NCBI GenBank assembly: GCA_017631285.1
Contig: JAGBTO010000105.1
Coordinates: forward strand, 1-52,857
Reading direction: 5' to 3'
DNA: 52,857 nucleotides
From: Alistipes sp.
GTDB taxonomy: Bacteria > Bacteroidota > Bacteroidia > Bacteroidales > Rikenellaceae
Position 1 is the stretch's first letter. The number at the start of each line of letters is the position of its first letter. Below the pieces are notes generated by a model that was not told where the DNA came from, ran no database searches, and saw only the letters and a program-made list of their open reading frames with translations. Of the stretch, positions 41,830 to 51,160 are shown piece after piece. The translations under genes were made by a program, and so were the position numbers.

Positions 41830-42671
41830 ATAGTGTGATATTTTATAAGTTCTTCAATGGGGTTAGAGATAAATCGCTCGATGCGTATGCCCTCCTGCTC
41901 GGCCACACGCTCAAATATCTCACGCAGGGCATTGCCAAAACCACCCACAACACCTATCGGGTAGCGCCCCACATCATACTGGCGCAACGAGCGGGTGATA
42001 AAGGCTCGGAAATTATCTTCGACAAGTGTCTTGATATATGGATTAGCGTAGTGCTCCATAATAAAAGGGGTAAAGCCTCCCAAATATGCCGAGGGTGAGC
42101 CCGCCGAACGATATACATTGGCAATGATTGTGGCATAATCGCTCGGATAACGGCTTCTAAAATCGGCAGCAATCTCCTCGGGTACAAGCCCCTTCAGAAA
42201 ATCGGCGATGAAGAGTTTGCCGAGTGTTGCGGCACTGCCCTCATCACCTAGGATGAAGCCGCTGGAATAGACTCTTTTTACTATCTTTTCGCCATCAAAC
42301 TGGCACGAATTGGAGCCCGTTCCAAGTATTGCCACAATACCGGCCTGATGACCACACGCCGCACGGGCAGCAGCCGTCAGGTCGTCACATATCTCCACCT
42401 TCTCGCACGAAAGCAGAGTGCGGAATAGTTGCGATAGCTCTTCAGCAACAGACTCGGTAACCACGCCAGCCGTGTACATATAGACCTCCTTAACGGCATA
42501 TCCCGCCAAAACAATATCTTCGCAAATAGTGCGAACAATATCATTTACGGCCGCAATCGGCATAGTCGAGACATTGGTTCCCGCAGCACGGAACGATGCC
42601 ACAGCCTCGCCACCGTCGCCTACTACACGCCAGTCGCCCTTGGTAGCTCCACTCTCTACAATCAGTTTCAT
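41826..42671 (-). CDS. murK: BadF/BadG-type sugar kinase, probable MurNAc kinase
   Basis: This is a 281-residue ASKHA-fold kinase: an N-terminal phosphate loop (MKLIVESGATKGDWRVV), GTGSNSCQFDG in the middle, GDEGSAATLGK and GVVGGFGNAL near the end. In Tannerella forsythia a related kinase (MurK) phosphorylates MurNAc and lies between the MurNAc transporter and MurQ. The same order here supports this role. GlcNAc kinase activity is the alternative. Its ends overlap both neighbours by 4 bp. Confidence 0.82.
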   Translation of the reverse strand: MKLIVESGATKGDWRVVGDGGEAVASFRAAGTNVSTMPIAAVNDIVRTICEDIVLAGYAVKEVYMYTAGVVTESVAEELSQLFRTLLSCEKVEICDDLTAAARAACGHQAGIVAILGTGSNSCQFDGEKIVKRVYSSGFILGDEGSAATLGKLFIADFLKGLVPEEIAADFRSRYPSDYATIIANVYRSAGSPSAYLGGFTPFIMEHYANPYIKTLVEDNFRAFITRSLRQYDVGRYPIGVVGGFGNALREIFERVAEQEGIRIERFISNPIEELIKYHTI

Positions 42672-43933
42672 TGTTGCTGCTGTTTTTTCAGTCTCTCGAC
42701 ATCCTTATCAAAGAAGAAGAACTTAGCCACAAGCAGCACAACTCCCGCCACAACCCATATTACAGCCAGCGCAGCAATACCGCCCGACAGACCCAACTTG
42801 GGACTCATAAGGCCGAGGATAAGCGGAGCGAGCGAGCCCATTCCAAAGCCGAACATCTGCAGCACGGCAGAGGATGAAGAGTGGTAGCGCTCAGATATAA
42901 CGTCGTAGAGGATAGAGTATGTATTAGCGTCAAAGAATGCACGGAAGAAGCCAAAGCCTGCAAGTGCGGCATAGACCACCACCAGGCTTTCAGACAGACC
43001 CATCAGCACGATGCAGGGAGCCGCCAGCAGCAGACCGCCAGCCTGCAGGATAAGGCGGTTCTTACCTCCGCCACGACACGTCGCCAGCTTATCCGATAGG
43101 CTTCCGGCAACCAGCACACCGACAAATGCCGCTGCGTGAGTCCAGAACATAGAGTTAAAGCCGGCAGAGGCCGAACTCAGCGAGAAGTTCTCCATCAGCA
43201 CCTTGGGCATCCACGTCAGGTAACCTGTAAGCACAAAGATAAGCGAGGTAAAGCCAAATATCATACACACAGCCGTAGGCACGCGGAAGATGGCCGACAT
43301 AGCCTCGAAGAATGAGGGTTTTGCCACCTTCGCTGCGCTTGACTCCGATGCCTGATGCTTATCTTTAAGGCGCGCAACAAGCACAAAGGTGAATATCACA
43401 CCCGCCGCACCAAAGATAAGGAAGGAGTATTGCCAGCCTAAGGTATCGGCAATAAGACCTGCGAGAAATCCACTTGCGATGACTCCCACATAGTATGCCG
43501 TCTGATGAATAGACATCGCTCGGGCACGGGTACGCGTATCGTGATACTCGGCAATGATGGCGGGATAGGTAGGGCCAAATATTGCCTCACCCACACCCGT
43601 AGCCACACTACGCAGCAGAATCATCAGCATGACGGTGTTGGCAAAGCCTGTAAACATAGTTGCCGTGCTGAACAACGCCACGCTGAAGATGATAATCTTT
43701 GAGCGGCTCAGACGGTCGGCAAAGTAGCCTGCGAAGGGCACCGTAAGGGCAAAAAAGAGGTTAAAGCAGGTCGATATCAGACCCATCGTCACATCGCTCG
43801 CACCCAGAAACGCCTGAATGTGCGGCAACACGGTGTTGAAGACCTGACGGTCACCCTGATTCAGGAAATAGGCAACCCACAGCAGGAAGATTATCTCCCA
43901 CTTATAAGATTTCGAAGTCACATTTACCTTCAT
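42668..43933 (-). CDS. murT: MFS transporter, probable MurNAc importer
   Basis: This is a 421-residue major-facilitator protein with 12 predicted transmembrane helices. The loop 2-3 motif is GYFADRLSRSKIIIF, and helix-rich segments repeat after about 220. It is the first gene of the operon with murK and murQ. In Tannerella the equivalent gene encodes MurT, which brings unphosphorylated MurNAc into the cell. The family call is firm; the substrate is taken from gene order. Confidence 0.82.
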   Translation of the reverse strand: MKVNVTSKSYKWEIIFLLWVAYFLNQGDRQVFNTVLPHIQAFLGASDVTMGLISTCFNLFFALTVPFAGYFADRLSRSKIIIFSVALFSTATMFTGFANTVMLMILLRSVATGVGEAIFGPTYPAIIAEYHDTRTRARAMSIHQTAYYVGVIASGFLAGLIADTLGWQYSFLIFGAAGVIFTFVLVARLKDKHQASESSAAKVAKPSFFEAMSAIFRVPTAVCMIFGFTSLIFVLTGYLTWMPKVLMENFSLSSASAGFNSMFWTHAAAFVGVLVAGSLSDKLATCRGGGKNRLILQAGGLLLAAPCIVLMGLSESLVVVYAALAGFGFFRAFFDANTYSILYDVISERYHSSSSAVLQMFGFGMGSLAPLILGLMSPKLGLSGGIAALAVIWVVAGVVLLVAKFFFFDKDVERLKKQQQQ

Positions 43934-43948
43934 AGAGAAAAACTTTTA

Positions 43949-43979
43949 TCAAATTTATGAATTTTTCCCTTAATGGCAA
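43949..43979 (-). promoter_or_regulatory. Promoter of the murT-murK-murQ operon
   Basis: On the minus strand TTG (43977-43979), 19 bp, then TAAATTTGA (43949-43957) matches the Bacteroidetes consensus, 15 bp before the murT start codon. Confidence 0.75.
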
Positions 43980-44071
43980 AATAAGATAAAATAAAGAGTG
44001 CTATATAGAAGATTTGCTCAATACTTTTTCACTCAAATCCACTCCATACCAAGCGGATGCAAGGCTCGCAA

Positions 44072-45337
44072 TCACTTCACGCTCACCTTGGGAATGTCGC
44101 TCCAGCGGGTTGTGTAGTGAGGTGATTGGTTGTCGCTTGAGGTTTTAATCTTACCGCTACCTTGAACGGCCAACTTGATTGTGCCCTTGCCAAATGTAGC
44201 GTTAATGCTATCCAATGCAGATGTTATCTTGTGCTCACGCTCGATAGCCTCTGTATCTTCAAACAAGGTGTGCATCACATCCGCTTCGGCAATAATCTTG
44301 GTTGCTATTACTCCTGCCTTTTTATAACCGTAACCGTTTTTGAAAATTCTTTGTGTAATACGGACTGCATCGGCAACAATCTTTCGTTGGTCTGACGTAG
44401 GCGTTGTAAAATATACCAACCCATTAGAGTATGTTTGAGGTGCAGAATCCTTAAATCGGTTTGTGTATGCAAACACCACCATTTCGGCAGCCACACTTCG
44501 CTGCTTACGCAGTTTCTCAGCCATAGAACTTGCAAAGTTGGCTATCTGTTCCTGCAACTCTGCCACATCATATATCTCAGACGAGAAACTACGTGATACG
44601 CAAATAGATTGTTTAGCCTCAAAGCCATCCTCGAACTCAATACAAGGAACGCCACGAAGTTCTTTCCAAGTACGCACGCCCGTTATGCCGAACATCGACT
44701 GAACTGCCTTTTCTGACATTTGGGTGAACTCGTAGGCTGTATGTACACCGATGCTATGAAGTTTCGGTGCAGACCTACGACCAATACCCCATACATCTTC
44801 GATTGGGAATTTTCGCAAAACCTTTTCAATATCTTGTGGTCGGTGCATATAGCAACCCCCTCTGAGTTTGGGATACTGCTTGCAGAGTTTGGATGCAATC
44901 TTTGCCAATGTTTTGGTCGGAGCAATGCCTACTGATACAGGAATAGATGTTTGCCTCCAACACTGAGCAGATATTTCCTTTGCATAAGCATCAAAATCTA
45001 TGTTTGTCATTCCTCGCAAATCGAGAAAACACTCATCAATAGAATACACTTCCACAGATGGAGCATACTCCTCCAGCACCCAACGCACACGTTGCGACAT
45101 ATCGCCATAGAGAGCCATATTTCCTGAAAATACAGCAACATTATGCTTCTCGACAATATCACGAATCTTGAAAAAGGGTGCGCCCATCTTTATGCCCAGA
45201 GCCTTTGCCTCATTACTTCTTGCCACAGCACATCCATCATTGCTCGACAGAACAATGATAGGCCTACGTTGCAAGTCAGGGCGAAACACCCTCTCACACG
45301 AGGCATAGAAGTTATTACAATCGGCAAGGGCAAACAT
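44072..45337 (-). CDS. umuC: Y-family DNA polymerase V catalytic subunit
   Basis: This 421-residue translesion polymerase has D6 in MFALADCNNFYASCERVF and D101-E102 in VYSIDECFLDL as the metal-binding carboxylates. GIAPTKTLAKIASKL, the helix-hairpin-helix region VWGIGRRSAPKLHSIGV and the UmuC C-terminal domain follow. It lies 2 bp after umuD and is co-transcribed with it. It allows error-prone bypass of damaged DNA. Confidence 0.96.
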   Translation of the reverse strand: MFALADCNNFYASCERVFRPDLQRRPIIVLSSNDGCAVARSNEAKALGIKMGAPFFKIRDIVEKHNVAVFSGNMALYGDMSQRVRWVLEEYAPSVEVYSIDECFLDLRGMTNIDFDAYAKEISAQCWRQTSIPVSVGIAPTKTLAKIASKLCKQYPKLRGGCYMHRPQDIEKVLRKFPIEDVWGIGRRSAPKLHSIGVHTAYEFTQMSEKAVQSMFGITGVRTWKELRGVPCIEFEDGFEAKQSICVSRSFSSEIYDVAELQEQIANFASSMAEKLRKQRSVAAEMVVFAYTNRFKDSAPQTYSNGLVYFTTPTSDQRKIVADAVRITQRIFKNGYGYKKAGVIATKIIAEADVMHTLFEDTEAIEREHKITSALDSINATFGKGTIKLAVQGSGKIKTSSDNQSPHYTTRWSDIPKVSVK

Positions 45338-45339
45338 CG

Positions 45340-45768
45340 CTACATCTTTTTAATTACCCACGTTACCACGCCCCAAATAAGAAAATTATTCTCACTTGTT
45401 ATCTTAATAGGTTTGTATGTGGTCTTACTCTCATTAGCAGGCATCAGTCGCACACCCTGGTCAGACATTTCGACACGCTTTACGGTATATTCGCCATCAA
45501 TGTAGCATATGGCCTTGCAATTGTTGTAGGGATCAATGGCACGATCCACGATAAGAATATCTCCCTCATCCATTCCGCTATCGACCATAGAGACTCCATC
45601 CACACGGAAAAAGAATGTGGATGCCTTATGCTTAACGAGGAGTTTTATCAAATCCAACTTCTCACGAATATCCTCGGCAGGGCTTGGGAATCCTGCCTTT
45701 ACTTCACCCATTAGCTCCGTTGTGTAGGAGTTGGTGGAGTCTATGCTATGTGGTACAAACTTATCCAT
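45340..45768 (-). CDS. umuD: UmuD, self-cleaving S24 peptidase subunit of Pol V
   Basis: With the ATG at 45768 the protein has 142 residues. The cleavage bond A25-G26 (VKAGFPSP), nucleophile S60 (GVSMVDSGM) and K97 (YTVKRVE) are all in place, as in LexA/UmuD proteins. A longer frame would use TTG at 45786, but that region overlaps the -7 box TATCTTTGT at 45773-45781. This makes the ATG at 45768 the true start and predicts a transcript with almost no leader. Confidence 0.94.
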   Translation of the reverse strand: MDKFVPHSIDSTNSYTTELMGEVKAGFPSPAEDIREKLDLIKLLVKHKASTFFFRVDGVSMVDSGMDEGDILIVDRAIDPYNNCKAICYIDGEYTVKRVEMSDQGVRLMPANESKTTYKPIKITSENNFLIWGVVTWVIKKM

Positions 45769-45772
45769 CGAA

Positions 45773-45781
45773 ACAAAGATA
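45773..45781 (-). promoter_or_regulatory. -7 box of umuDC
   Basis: TATCTTTGT on the minus strand ends 5 bp before the umuD ATG. The triplet at the -33 distance is GTG rather than TTG, which suggests an activated or repressed promoter. Confidence 0.6.
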
Positions 45782-45836
45782 AACAAAAATTACGCATATA
45801 CACCACCCTATAGTCGGATGTTTTTGCGGAGCGATT

Positions 45837-45867
45837 TTGGCATCCGAGAAATTACCCCTATTTTTAC
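45837..45867 (+). promoter_or_regulatory. Promoter of the TauE/SafE gene
   Basis: TTG (45837-45839), 19 bp, then TATTTTTAC (45859-45867), 28 bp before the start codon at 45896. Confidence 0.55.
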
Positions 45868-45895
45868 GCCATCAAACAGAGAAACTCATTAGACA

Positions 45896-46639
45896 ATGAT
45901 TGAAACACTAACCATATTTCAGTGGACTATCCTTGCGCTTACGGCGCTTTGTATTGGTATGTCGAAGACGGGCGTGCAGGGTCTGATGCTGCTCGCCGTA
46001 CCCTATATGGCTATAGCATTCGGCGCCAAGGAATCAACGGGCGTAATACTACCTATGCTCTGTATGGCCGACATCATAGCCGTAGTCTATTACAAGCGCA
46101 TAGCCGACTGGAAGGTGGTTGCCAAACTGCTCCCGACGGCCATCATTGGTTTCTTCGTCGCCATTTTTGTCGATAGGCTGATTCCCACCGACGAGTTCCG
46201 CCAACTGATGGGCTGGACCCTGACGCTGGCACTGGTCGTAATGCTGTGGAGTGAGCTCTTCGGCAAGGAGAATCGCTGGATGAAGAGATGGTGGTACTCG
46301 GCACTGTTCGGACTGCTCGGAGGTTTTACCACGATGATTGGCAATGCCGCAGGCCCTGTGCTCTCGGTATATCTGCTCTCGATGCGAAAGGACAAAATGG
46401 AGTATATCGGCATAAACGCTTGGTTTTTCCTTGTGGTAAATCTGCTGAAGGTGCCCCTTCAGATTTTCGTGTGGGACAACATATCGTGGGATACATTCTC
46501 GCTCAACCTCGCGATGCTGCCTATCATCGGCATCGGTGCCTGGCTGGGTATTGGCATTGTCAAGTTGTTCCCCGAAAAGGCGTTCCGCCGATTTATTCAG
46601 ATTATCACAATCCTGTCGGTCGCTATGATGTTTATATAG
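45896..46639 (+). CDS. TauE/SafE family sulfite/anion exporter-like protein
   Basis: This is a 247-residue membrane protein with about eight helices in two repeats, each beginning with the family motif (GMSKTGVQGLMLLAVPYMAI and GFTTMIGNAAGPVLSVYLLS). TauE/SafE proteins move sulfonates, sulfite or other organic anions. The substrate is unknown. It is a single gene, divergent from umuDC. Confidence 0.92.
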   Translation: MIETLTIFQWTILALTALCIGMSKTGVQGLMLLAVPYMAIAFGAKESTGVILPMLCMADIIAVVYYKRIADWKVVAKLLPTAIIGFFVAIFVDRLIPTDEFRQLMGWTLTLALVVMLWSELFGKENRWMKRWWYSALFGLLGGFTTMIGNAAGPVLSVYLLSMRKDKMEYIGINAWFFLVVNLLKVPLQIFVWDNISWDTFSLNLAMLPIIGIGAWLGIGIVKLFPEKAFRRFIQIITILSVAMMFI

Positions 46640-46723
46640 CAGGGGGAGGCAAAAACGAGAAATTGTGTAGCTTATTCTTACTCAAGCCTGTTTAATGGGG
46701 CGTAAAAAGGGCGTAAAAAATTA

Positions 46724-46757
46724 AAAACCCCTCTACAAGTGCTTGTAGAAGGGTTTT
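46724..46757 (-). terminator. Bidirectional terminator, mainly for tRNA-Cys
   Basis: A long hairpin with arms AACCCCTCTACAAG and CTTGTAGAAGGGTT (one mismatch, TG loop) has T runs on both strands. It lies 3 bp past the tRNA-Cys 3' end, and also terminates reading from the exporter side. Confidence 0.8.
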
Positions 46758-46760
46758 TTG

Positions 46761-46832
46761 AGGTCCGAAGCGGATTCGAACCGCTGTAGACGGTTTTGCA
46801 GACCGGTGACTAAGCCACTCATCCATCGGACC
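46761..46832 (-). tRNA. tRNA-Cys(GCA)
   Basis: On the minus strand the acceptor GGTCCGA pairs with TCGGACC, the anticodon loop CTGCAAA gives GCA, and the discriminator is U as usual for tRNA-Cys. CCA is not encoded. Length is 72 nt. No integrated element is seen next to it. Confidence 0.96.
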
Positions 46833-46994
46833 ATTATGTTTTCAAAGGCGAGGTGCACGGGGGCATCCCCATCCTTTTCGAGGTGCAAATATACAAAAAA
46901 TTCTAATTACGCCAAAACTTTGACGCAAGTTTCGTGCTTTTTCTGCATTTTTTACTAACTTTACCTCTTGTAAAACCTCATTTACGCACTATTT

Positions 46995-48101
46995 ATGTCG
47001 TCGATGCCAATAAAAGCGATAGCTCTCACGTTTGTTCCCCGCTTGGGAACACGCGCGGCGGTGCATCTATTGGAGTCGTTCGGCTCGGCTGAGGCCATCT
47101 ATGCTGCATCGGCACAGGAACTCATCGTTCAAGCCGAGTTGCGCGAAGACGTGGCACGCTCGATTGTAGCCCAGACAGGCCTTCGTGAGGCAGAACGCGA
47201 GGCAGAGTATTGCCTGAAACACAACATCAAAGCCATTGCATCGACCCAAAGCGACTACCCGACACTACTGCGTGAGGCCGACGATTACCCGCCTGTGATA
47301 TACGTGCGAGGCAACGTCGACGCCCTGCATAGACGATGTGTAGCCTTTGTCGGCACACGCAAAATATCATCCTACGGACAGCGTATGTGCAACGAGCTTG
47401 TGCAGGGCCTTGCCGAGGCTGTGCCCGATGCCGTGGTGGTGAGTGGCTTGGCCTACGGAGTGGATAGCGCCTGCCATCGTGCAGCACTACAAGCAGGACT
47501 TGCTACGGTGGGAGTGGTGGCCAACGCCCTGCCCGACATTACCCCTACGGCGCATCTGCATCTGGCCGAGGATATGATTGCCAATGGTGGCGCCATCGTA
47601 AGTGAGTTATCATCTCAAACCAAGCAGAACGGCCGTTTCTACATCCCCCGCAACCGCATCATCGCCGCCCTTGCAGCCGGCACTGTGGTAGTGGAGTCGC
47701 CCGAGTCGGGAGGCTCGCTCTCTACGGCAGCCTTCGCCGACGGCTACAACCGCACCATATTGGCCTTGCCGGGGCGTGCAACAGATATCAACTCACGAGG
47801 TTGCAACCTGCTGATTCGCAACCGCAAGGCACAAGCCATACTCTCGGGCGAGGACATAGCACGCGAACTGATGTGGGATATGGGACTGGACCACATCTCA
47901 TCACCGACCAAGGAGCCACTGCCTCTGACCGATGAGGAGAGCAGCCTGCTGGCACTGTTCAACAGCGACCCCATAACCATCGACACTCTGCTCGTGCGCA
48001 GCGGACTCGGTGCTGGAGAACTTTCGCTTTTACTTATGAATCTCGAACTATCTGGTGCAATACGTCAGCTACCAGGTAAACAATACGAAAAACTGATATG
48101 A
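46995..48101 (+). CDS. dprA: DNA-processing protein DprA
   Basis: This is a 368-residue DprA/Smf protein. The extended Rossmann core has VAFVGTRKISSYGQR, VVSGLAYGVDSACHRAAL, RFYIPRNRIIAALA and ESPESGGSLSTAAFA in order. A C-terminal winged helix (about 305-365) follows. It loads RecA on incoming single-stranded DNA. Its stop overlaps the next gene by 4 bp. The gap 46833-46994 holds only promoter-like AT-rich sequence. Confidence 0.95.
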   Translation: MSSMPIKAIALTFVPRLGTRAAVHLLESFGSAEAIYAASAQELIVQAELREDVARSIVAQTGLREAEREAEYCLKHNIKAIASTQSDYPTLLREADDYPPVIYVRGNVDALHRRCVAFVGTRKISSYGQRMCNELVQGLAEAVPDAVVVSGLAYGVDSACHRAALQAGLATVGVVANALPDITPTAHLHLAEDMIANGGAIVSELSSQTKQNGRFYIPRNRIIAALAAGTVVVESPESGGSLSTAAFADGYNRTILALPGRATDINSRGCNLLIRNRKAQAILSGEDIARELMWDMGLDHISSPTKEPLPLTDEESSLLALFNSDPITIDTLLVRSGLGAGELSLLLMNLELSGAIRQLPGKQYEKLI

Positions 48102-49282
48102 GCAAACGAAAAAGCATTAAACAGTTGTTAAAACCGTTGCAAGGCTTAGGCATAGGCATATTGATAGGTCTGAGCTTCGCCGCATCGTTGTTTGCAGTAC
48201 CCGAGCTGCGTTCATTCCTCACAAGAGTGATGGACGAGCAGGGATTTATCCTCTTTATGGCCTCGTGGATGGGGGGTATGCTCATATGCGTGGTTGCTTT
48301 CTTTATGCAGATTATAATCCACGAAGCGGGACATCTTGTGTGTGGTCTTCTAACGGGCTTTCGTATGGTCTCGTTCCGCATAGCAAACATCATCCTTGTG
48401 CGCCACGATCAGGAGTGGCAACTTGGCCGTTTCAGCATAGCGGGCACGGGCGGACAGTGCCTTATGGAGCCCAAGATAGAGGATATAAACGATGCCCACC
48501 AAATGCCCTACGCCTGGTATCTGGCGGGTGGAGTGATAGCCAATATGGTGGTTGTCATTCTGTCGATTGCAATCCTCTTTATGCACGTTGCGGGTGTTGC
48601 TGTGAGTTGCCTATTGGTGATGCTAGCTCTTTCGGGTGCCTATATTGCCATTACCAACGGCATACCGATGAAGCTTGGTGGTGTGGCCAACGATGGTGAC
48701 AACATACGAATACTAAAACACAATGTCCAGGCGCGTCGCCTGCTATGGGTACAACTCAAAGCCAATGCCGTATATACTCGCGGTGCGCGCCTCTGCGATA
48801 TGCCCGAAGAGTGGTTCTCGCTTCCCAACGATGCCGACCCGAGCGACTACTTCAACGCTACAGTCATTGGTATGCGAGCCTCACGCGAGATAGAACTTCT
48901 GAACTTCGAGGCTGCCTATGCTGACCTAAGAAGCCTACGTGCAACAGGAAATCGCCTGTTAGAGCTCTTGCAGATGGAGACTGCGTGCGAACTATTGCTC
49001 CCCGCAATTATGCTACACCGCCCGCGTTATGAGATAGAGGCTTTGATGGATGAGAAGACAGTGAAGTATGCTCGCACATACGCACACTATATGTTGAGCC
49101 GCGCCGTAACCATATATGTTTATGAGCGTTTTGTCAAATGCGACAAAAGTGCCATCGAGAAGGCTCTGCAACACATCGAGCGTATGGCCTCACGCTACCC
49201 TACCAAGGGTGAGCAGCGCAGTTGCCGCGAACTTGTGGCTTACCTAAACACACTTAACGACGAAGATTATGCAATTAATTGA
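48098..49282 (+). CDS. M50-like membrane metalloprotease
   Basis: This is a 394-residue protein with about five transmembrane helices in its first half. H75-E76-x-x-H79 (IIIHEAGHLVCGLLTG) is the zinc motif of site-2 proteases. A later segment, ITNGIPMKLGGVANDGDNIR, has the position and N-D-G of the second M50 motif. The second half (about 205-394) is a soluble helical domain. It overlaps dprA by 4 bp and tatD by 14 bp, so all three are co-expressed. Substrate unknown. Confidence 0.75.
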   Translation: MSKRKSIKQLLKPLQGLGIGILIGLSFAASLFAVPELRSFLTRVMDEQGFILFMASWMGGMLICVVAFFMQIIIHEAGHLVCGLLTGFRMVSFRIANIILVRHDQEWQLGRFSIAGTGGQCLMEPKIEDINDAHQMPYAWYLAGGVIANMVVVILSIAILFMHVAGVAVSCLLVMLALSGAYIAITNGIPMKLGGVANDGDNIRILKHNVQARRLLWVQLKANAVYTRGARLCDMPEEWFSLPNDADPSDYFNATVIGMRASREIELLNFEAAYADLRSLRATGNRLLELLQMETACELLLPAIMLHRPRYEIEALMDEKTVKYARTYAHYMLSRAVTIYVYERFVKCDKSAIEKALQHIERMASRYPTKGEQRSCRELVAYLNTLNDEDYAIN

Positions 49283-50078
49283 TACTCACTCCCACCTCTA
49301 TGCTGAGGAGTTTGACGCAGACCGCGCCGAAGCCATCGCACGAGCACGCAAAGGGGGCGTTAGCACACTACTTCTGCCCGCCATCGACTCCGAGAGCCAC
49401 GAGCGTATGTTTTCGCTCTCCCTTGCCGAGCCTGAGATGTGCCGTCCGATGATGGGCCTACACCCTACCTCGATAAACGACAACCCACGTTGGCGCGAGG
49501 AGCTATCTGAGGTGGAGCAGTACCTCAATTCGCCACCACAGGGCATTGAGTTCTGCGCCGTAGGTGAGATTGGATTGGACTACTATTGGAGTCAGGATTT
49601 TGTTGCCGAGCAACGCGAGGCCTTCATCACCCAATGCCGCTGGGCCGCCGAGCGCGATCTTCCCGTAGCCATTCACACACGCGCAGCGTGGGATGATATG
49701 TGTGAGATTTTGGAGAGCGAGTGCGAGCGAGCACGACGACAGGGACAACGTCTTCGAGGTGTTCTGCACGCCTACTCCGAGGATGCCTCGACATATCGCC
49801 GCCTGAAGGAGTGTGGCGACTGGCTCTTTGGCATAGGAGGCGTGGTGACCTACAAGAAGAGCATCGTGGCCGAGGCAGTAGCCGAGATGGCGCTCGAGGA
49901 TATAATCCTTGAAACCGACTGCCCCTACCTAACGCCCGTGCCCTATCGTGGCCGCCGCAACGAGTCGGCATATGTCGGCTATGTGTGTCAGAAGATAGCC
50001 CAGATAAAGGGGCTGAGCGACGAGGAGGTAGCCCGCGTGACAACCGAGAGCGCAAGAAGAATGTTTTTAGATAAATAA
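49269..50078 (+). CDS. tatD: TatD-family metal-dependent DNase
   Basis: This 269-residue TIM-barrel hydrolase begins with the metal motif IDTHSHLYAEEFD. It contains VGEIGLDYYWSQ, the conserved IHTRAAWDD, VLHAYSEDAS and LETDCPYLTPVPYRGRRNES. It acts in DNA repair or fragmentation. It is co-transcribed with the M50-like gene and followed 23 bp later by ansA. Confidence 0.94.
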   Translation: MQLIDTHSHLYAEEFDADRAEAIARARKGGVSTLLLPAIDSESHERMFSLSLAEPEMCRPMMGLHPTSINDNPRWREELSEVEQYLNSPPQGIEFCAVGEIGLDYYWSQDFVAEQREAFITQCRWAAERDLPVAIHTRAAWDDMCEILESECERARRQGQRLRGVLHAYSEDASTYRRLKECGDWLFGIGGVVTYKKSIVAEAVAEMALEDIILETDCPYLTPVPYRGRRNESAYVGYVCQKIAQIKGLSDEEVARVTTESARRMFLDK

Positions 50079-50101
50079 TAATACTATAAATATAAGGTAA
50101 G

Positions 50102-51160
50102 ATGGAACAAATTATCCGTAAAACTGAGGATGCACGCGCCTCGATACTTATCATCTACACGGGAGGTACCATCGGTATGAAGCCCGACGAGGTGACCGGC
50201 GCCCTTGTGCCGTTCGACTTCAGCGGCATCTACGACGAGTTCCCCTCGTTGCGTCGCCTCAATGTCGATATAGCCGTTCACACAATGCCCAAACTCATCG
50301 ACTCGTCGAACGTGCGCCCATCGGACTGGTGTGCCATAGCCGAGGTTATCCGTAGTCGCTACGAGGCCTACGACGGCTTTGTGATTCTGCACGGCACCGA
50401 CACTATGTCGTACACGGCATCGGCGCTGAGTTTTATGCTGGAGAATCTTGCTAAGCCTGTGGTATTTACAGGTAGCCAGATACCCATCGGACTGCTCCGC
50501 ACCGACGGTCGCGAGAACCTTATCACCGCCATTGAGGTGGCTGCAGCCAAGATTGGCGACGAGCCGGCTGTGCCCGAGGTGTCGCTACTCTTCCACAGCC
50601 GCCTGTGCCGAGGCAACCGCACGCGTAAAAGTAGTGCTGAGGAGCTGGACGCATTCTCATCGCCGAACTACCCCTCGCTGGCCGAGGTGGGTGTGAAAAT
50701 AGCCTACAACACTGCTGCCATTGCTCGCCCCGCACAGACGAACGAGCCCCTGCGCATAGCCACTATGCTGAGCGAGGGAGTGGCCATCATAAAGCTCTTC
50801 CCCGGCATCGGCGAATATACACTGCGAGCAATACTCTCGGTTGAGGGTCTGCGTGGCGTAGTACTTGAGACCTACGGCGCAGGCAATGCCCCAACGACCG
50901 AGTGGTTCCTCGATCTTATGCGCAAGACCGTAGAGCGAGGAGTGATGGTGCTCAACGTAACACAATGCGACAACGGAAAGGTGGAGATGCAACTCTACGA
51001 GACCGGCCAGCGCCTGCGCTCGGTGGGTGTAATCTCGGCATACGATATGACTACCGAAGCGGCCATCACCAAATTAATGTATGTTTTGGGCAAAAACCTC
51101 GATTTGGAACAGAGTATTGACCTAATGAGAAAACCAATTAGAGGAGAATTTACGTTGTAG
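50102..51160 (+). CDS. ansA: Type I L-asparaginase
   Basis: This 352-residue cytosolic asparaginase has the first catalytic threonine in IYTGGTIGM (T20 and T23) and the second in FVILHGTDTMSYTASALSFM. GSQIPIGLLRTDGREN is also typical of the family. It hydrolyses asparagine to aspartate and ammonia. It lies 23 bp after tatD. Confidence 0.95.
   Translation: MEQIIRKTEDARASILIIYTGGTIGMKPDEVTGALVPFDFSGIYDEFPSLRRLNVDIAVHTMPKLIDSSNVRPSDWCAIAEVIRSRYEAYDGFVILHGTDTMSYTASALSFMLENLAKPVVFTGSQIPIGLLRTDGRENLITAIEVAAAKIGDEPAVPEVSLLFHSRLCRGNRTRKSSAEELDAFSSPNYPSLAEVGVKIAYNTAAIARPAQTNEPLRIATMLSEGVAIIKLFPGIGEYTLRAILSVEGLRGVVLETYGAGNAPTTEWFLDLMRKTVERGVMVLNVTQCDNGKVEMQLYETGQRLRSVGVISAYDMTTEAAITKLMYVLGKNLDLEQSIDLMRKPIRGEFTL

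Noticed and set aside
46761..46832. tRNA-Cys as a second integration site
   Set aside because: No repeat of the tRNA end and no integrase gene are found nearby; the flanks are core genes.
49627..50154. 175-aa minus-strand frame opposite tatD
   Set aside because: Antisense to tatD, arginine- and serine-rich from codon-position bias, no domain.
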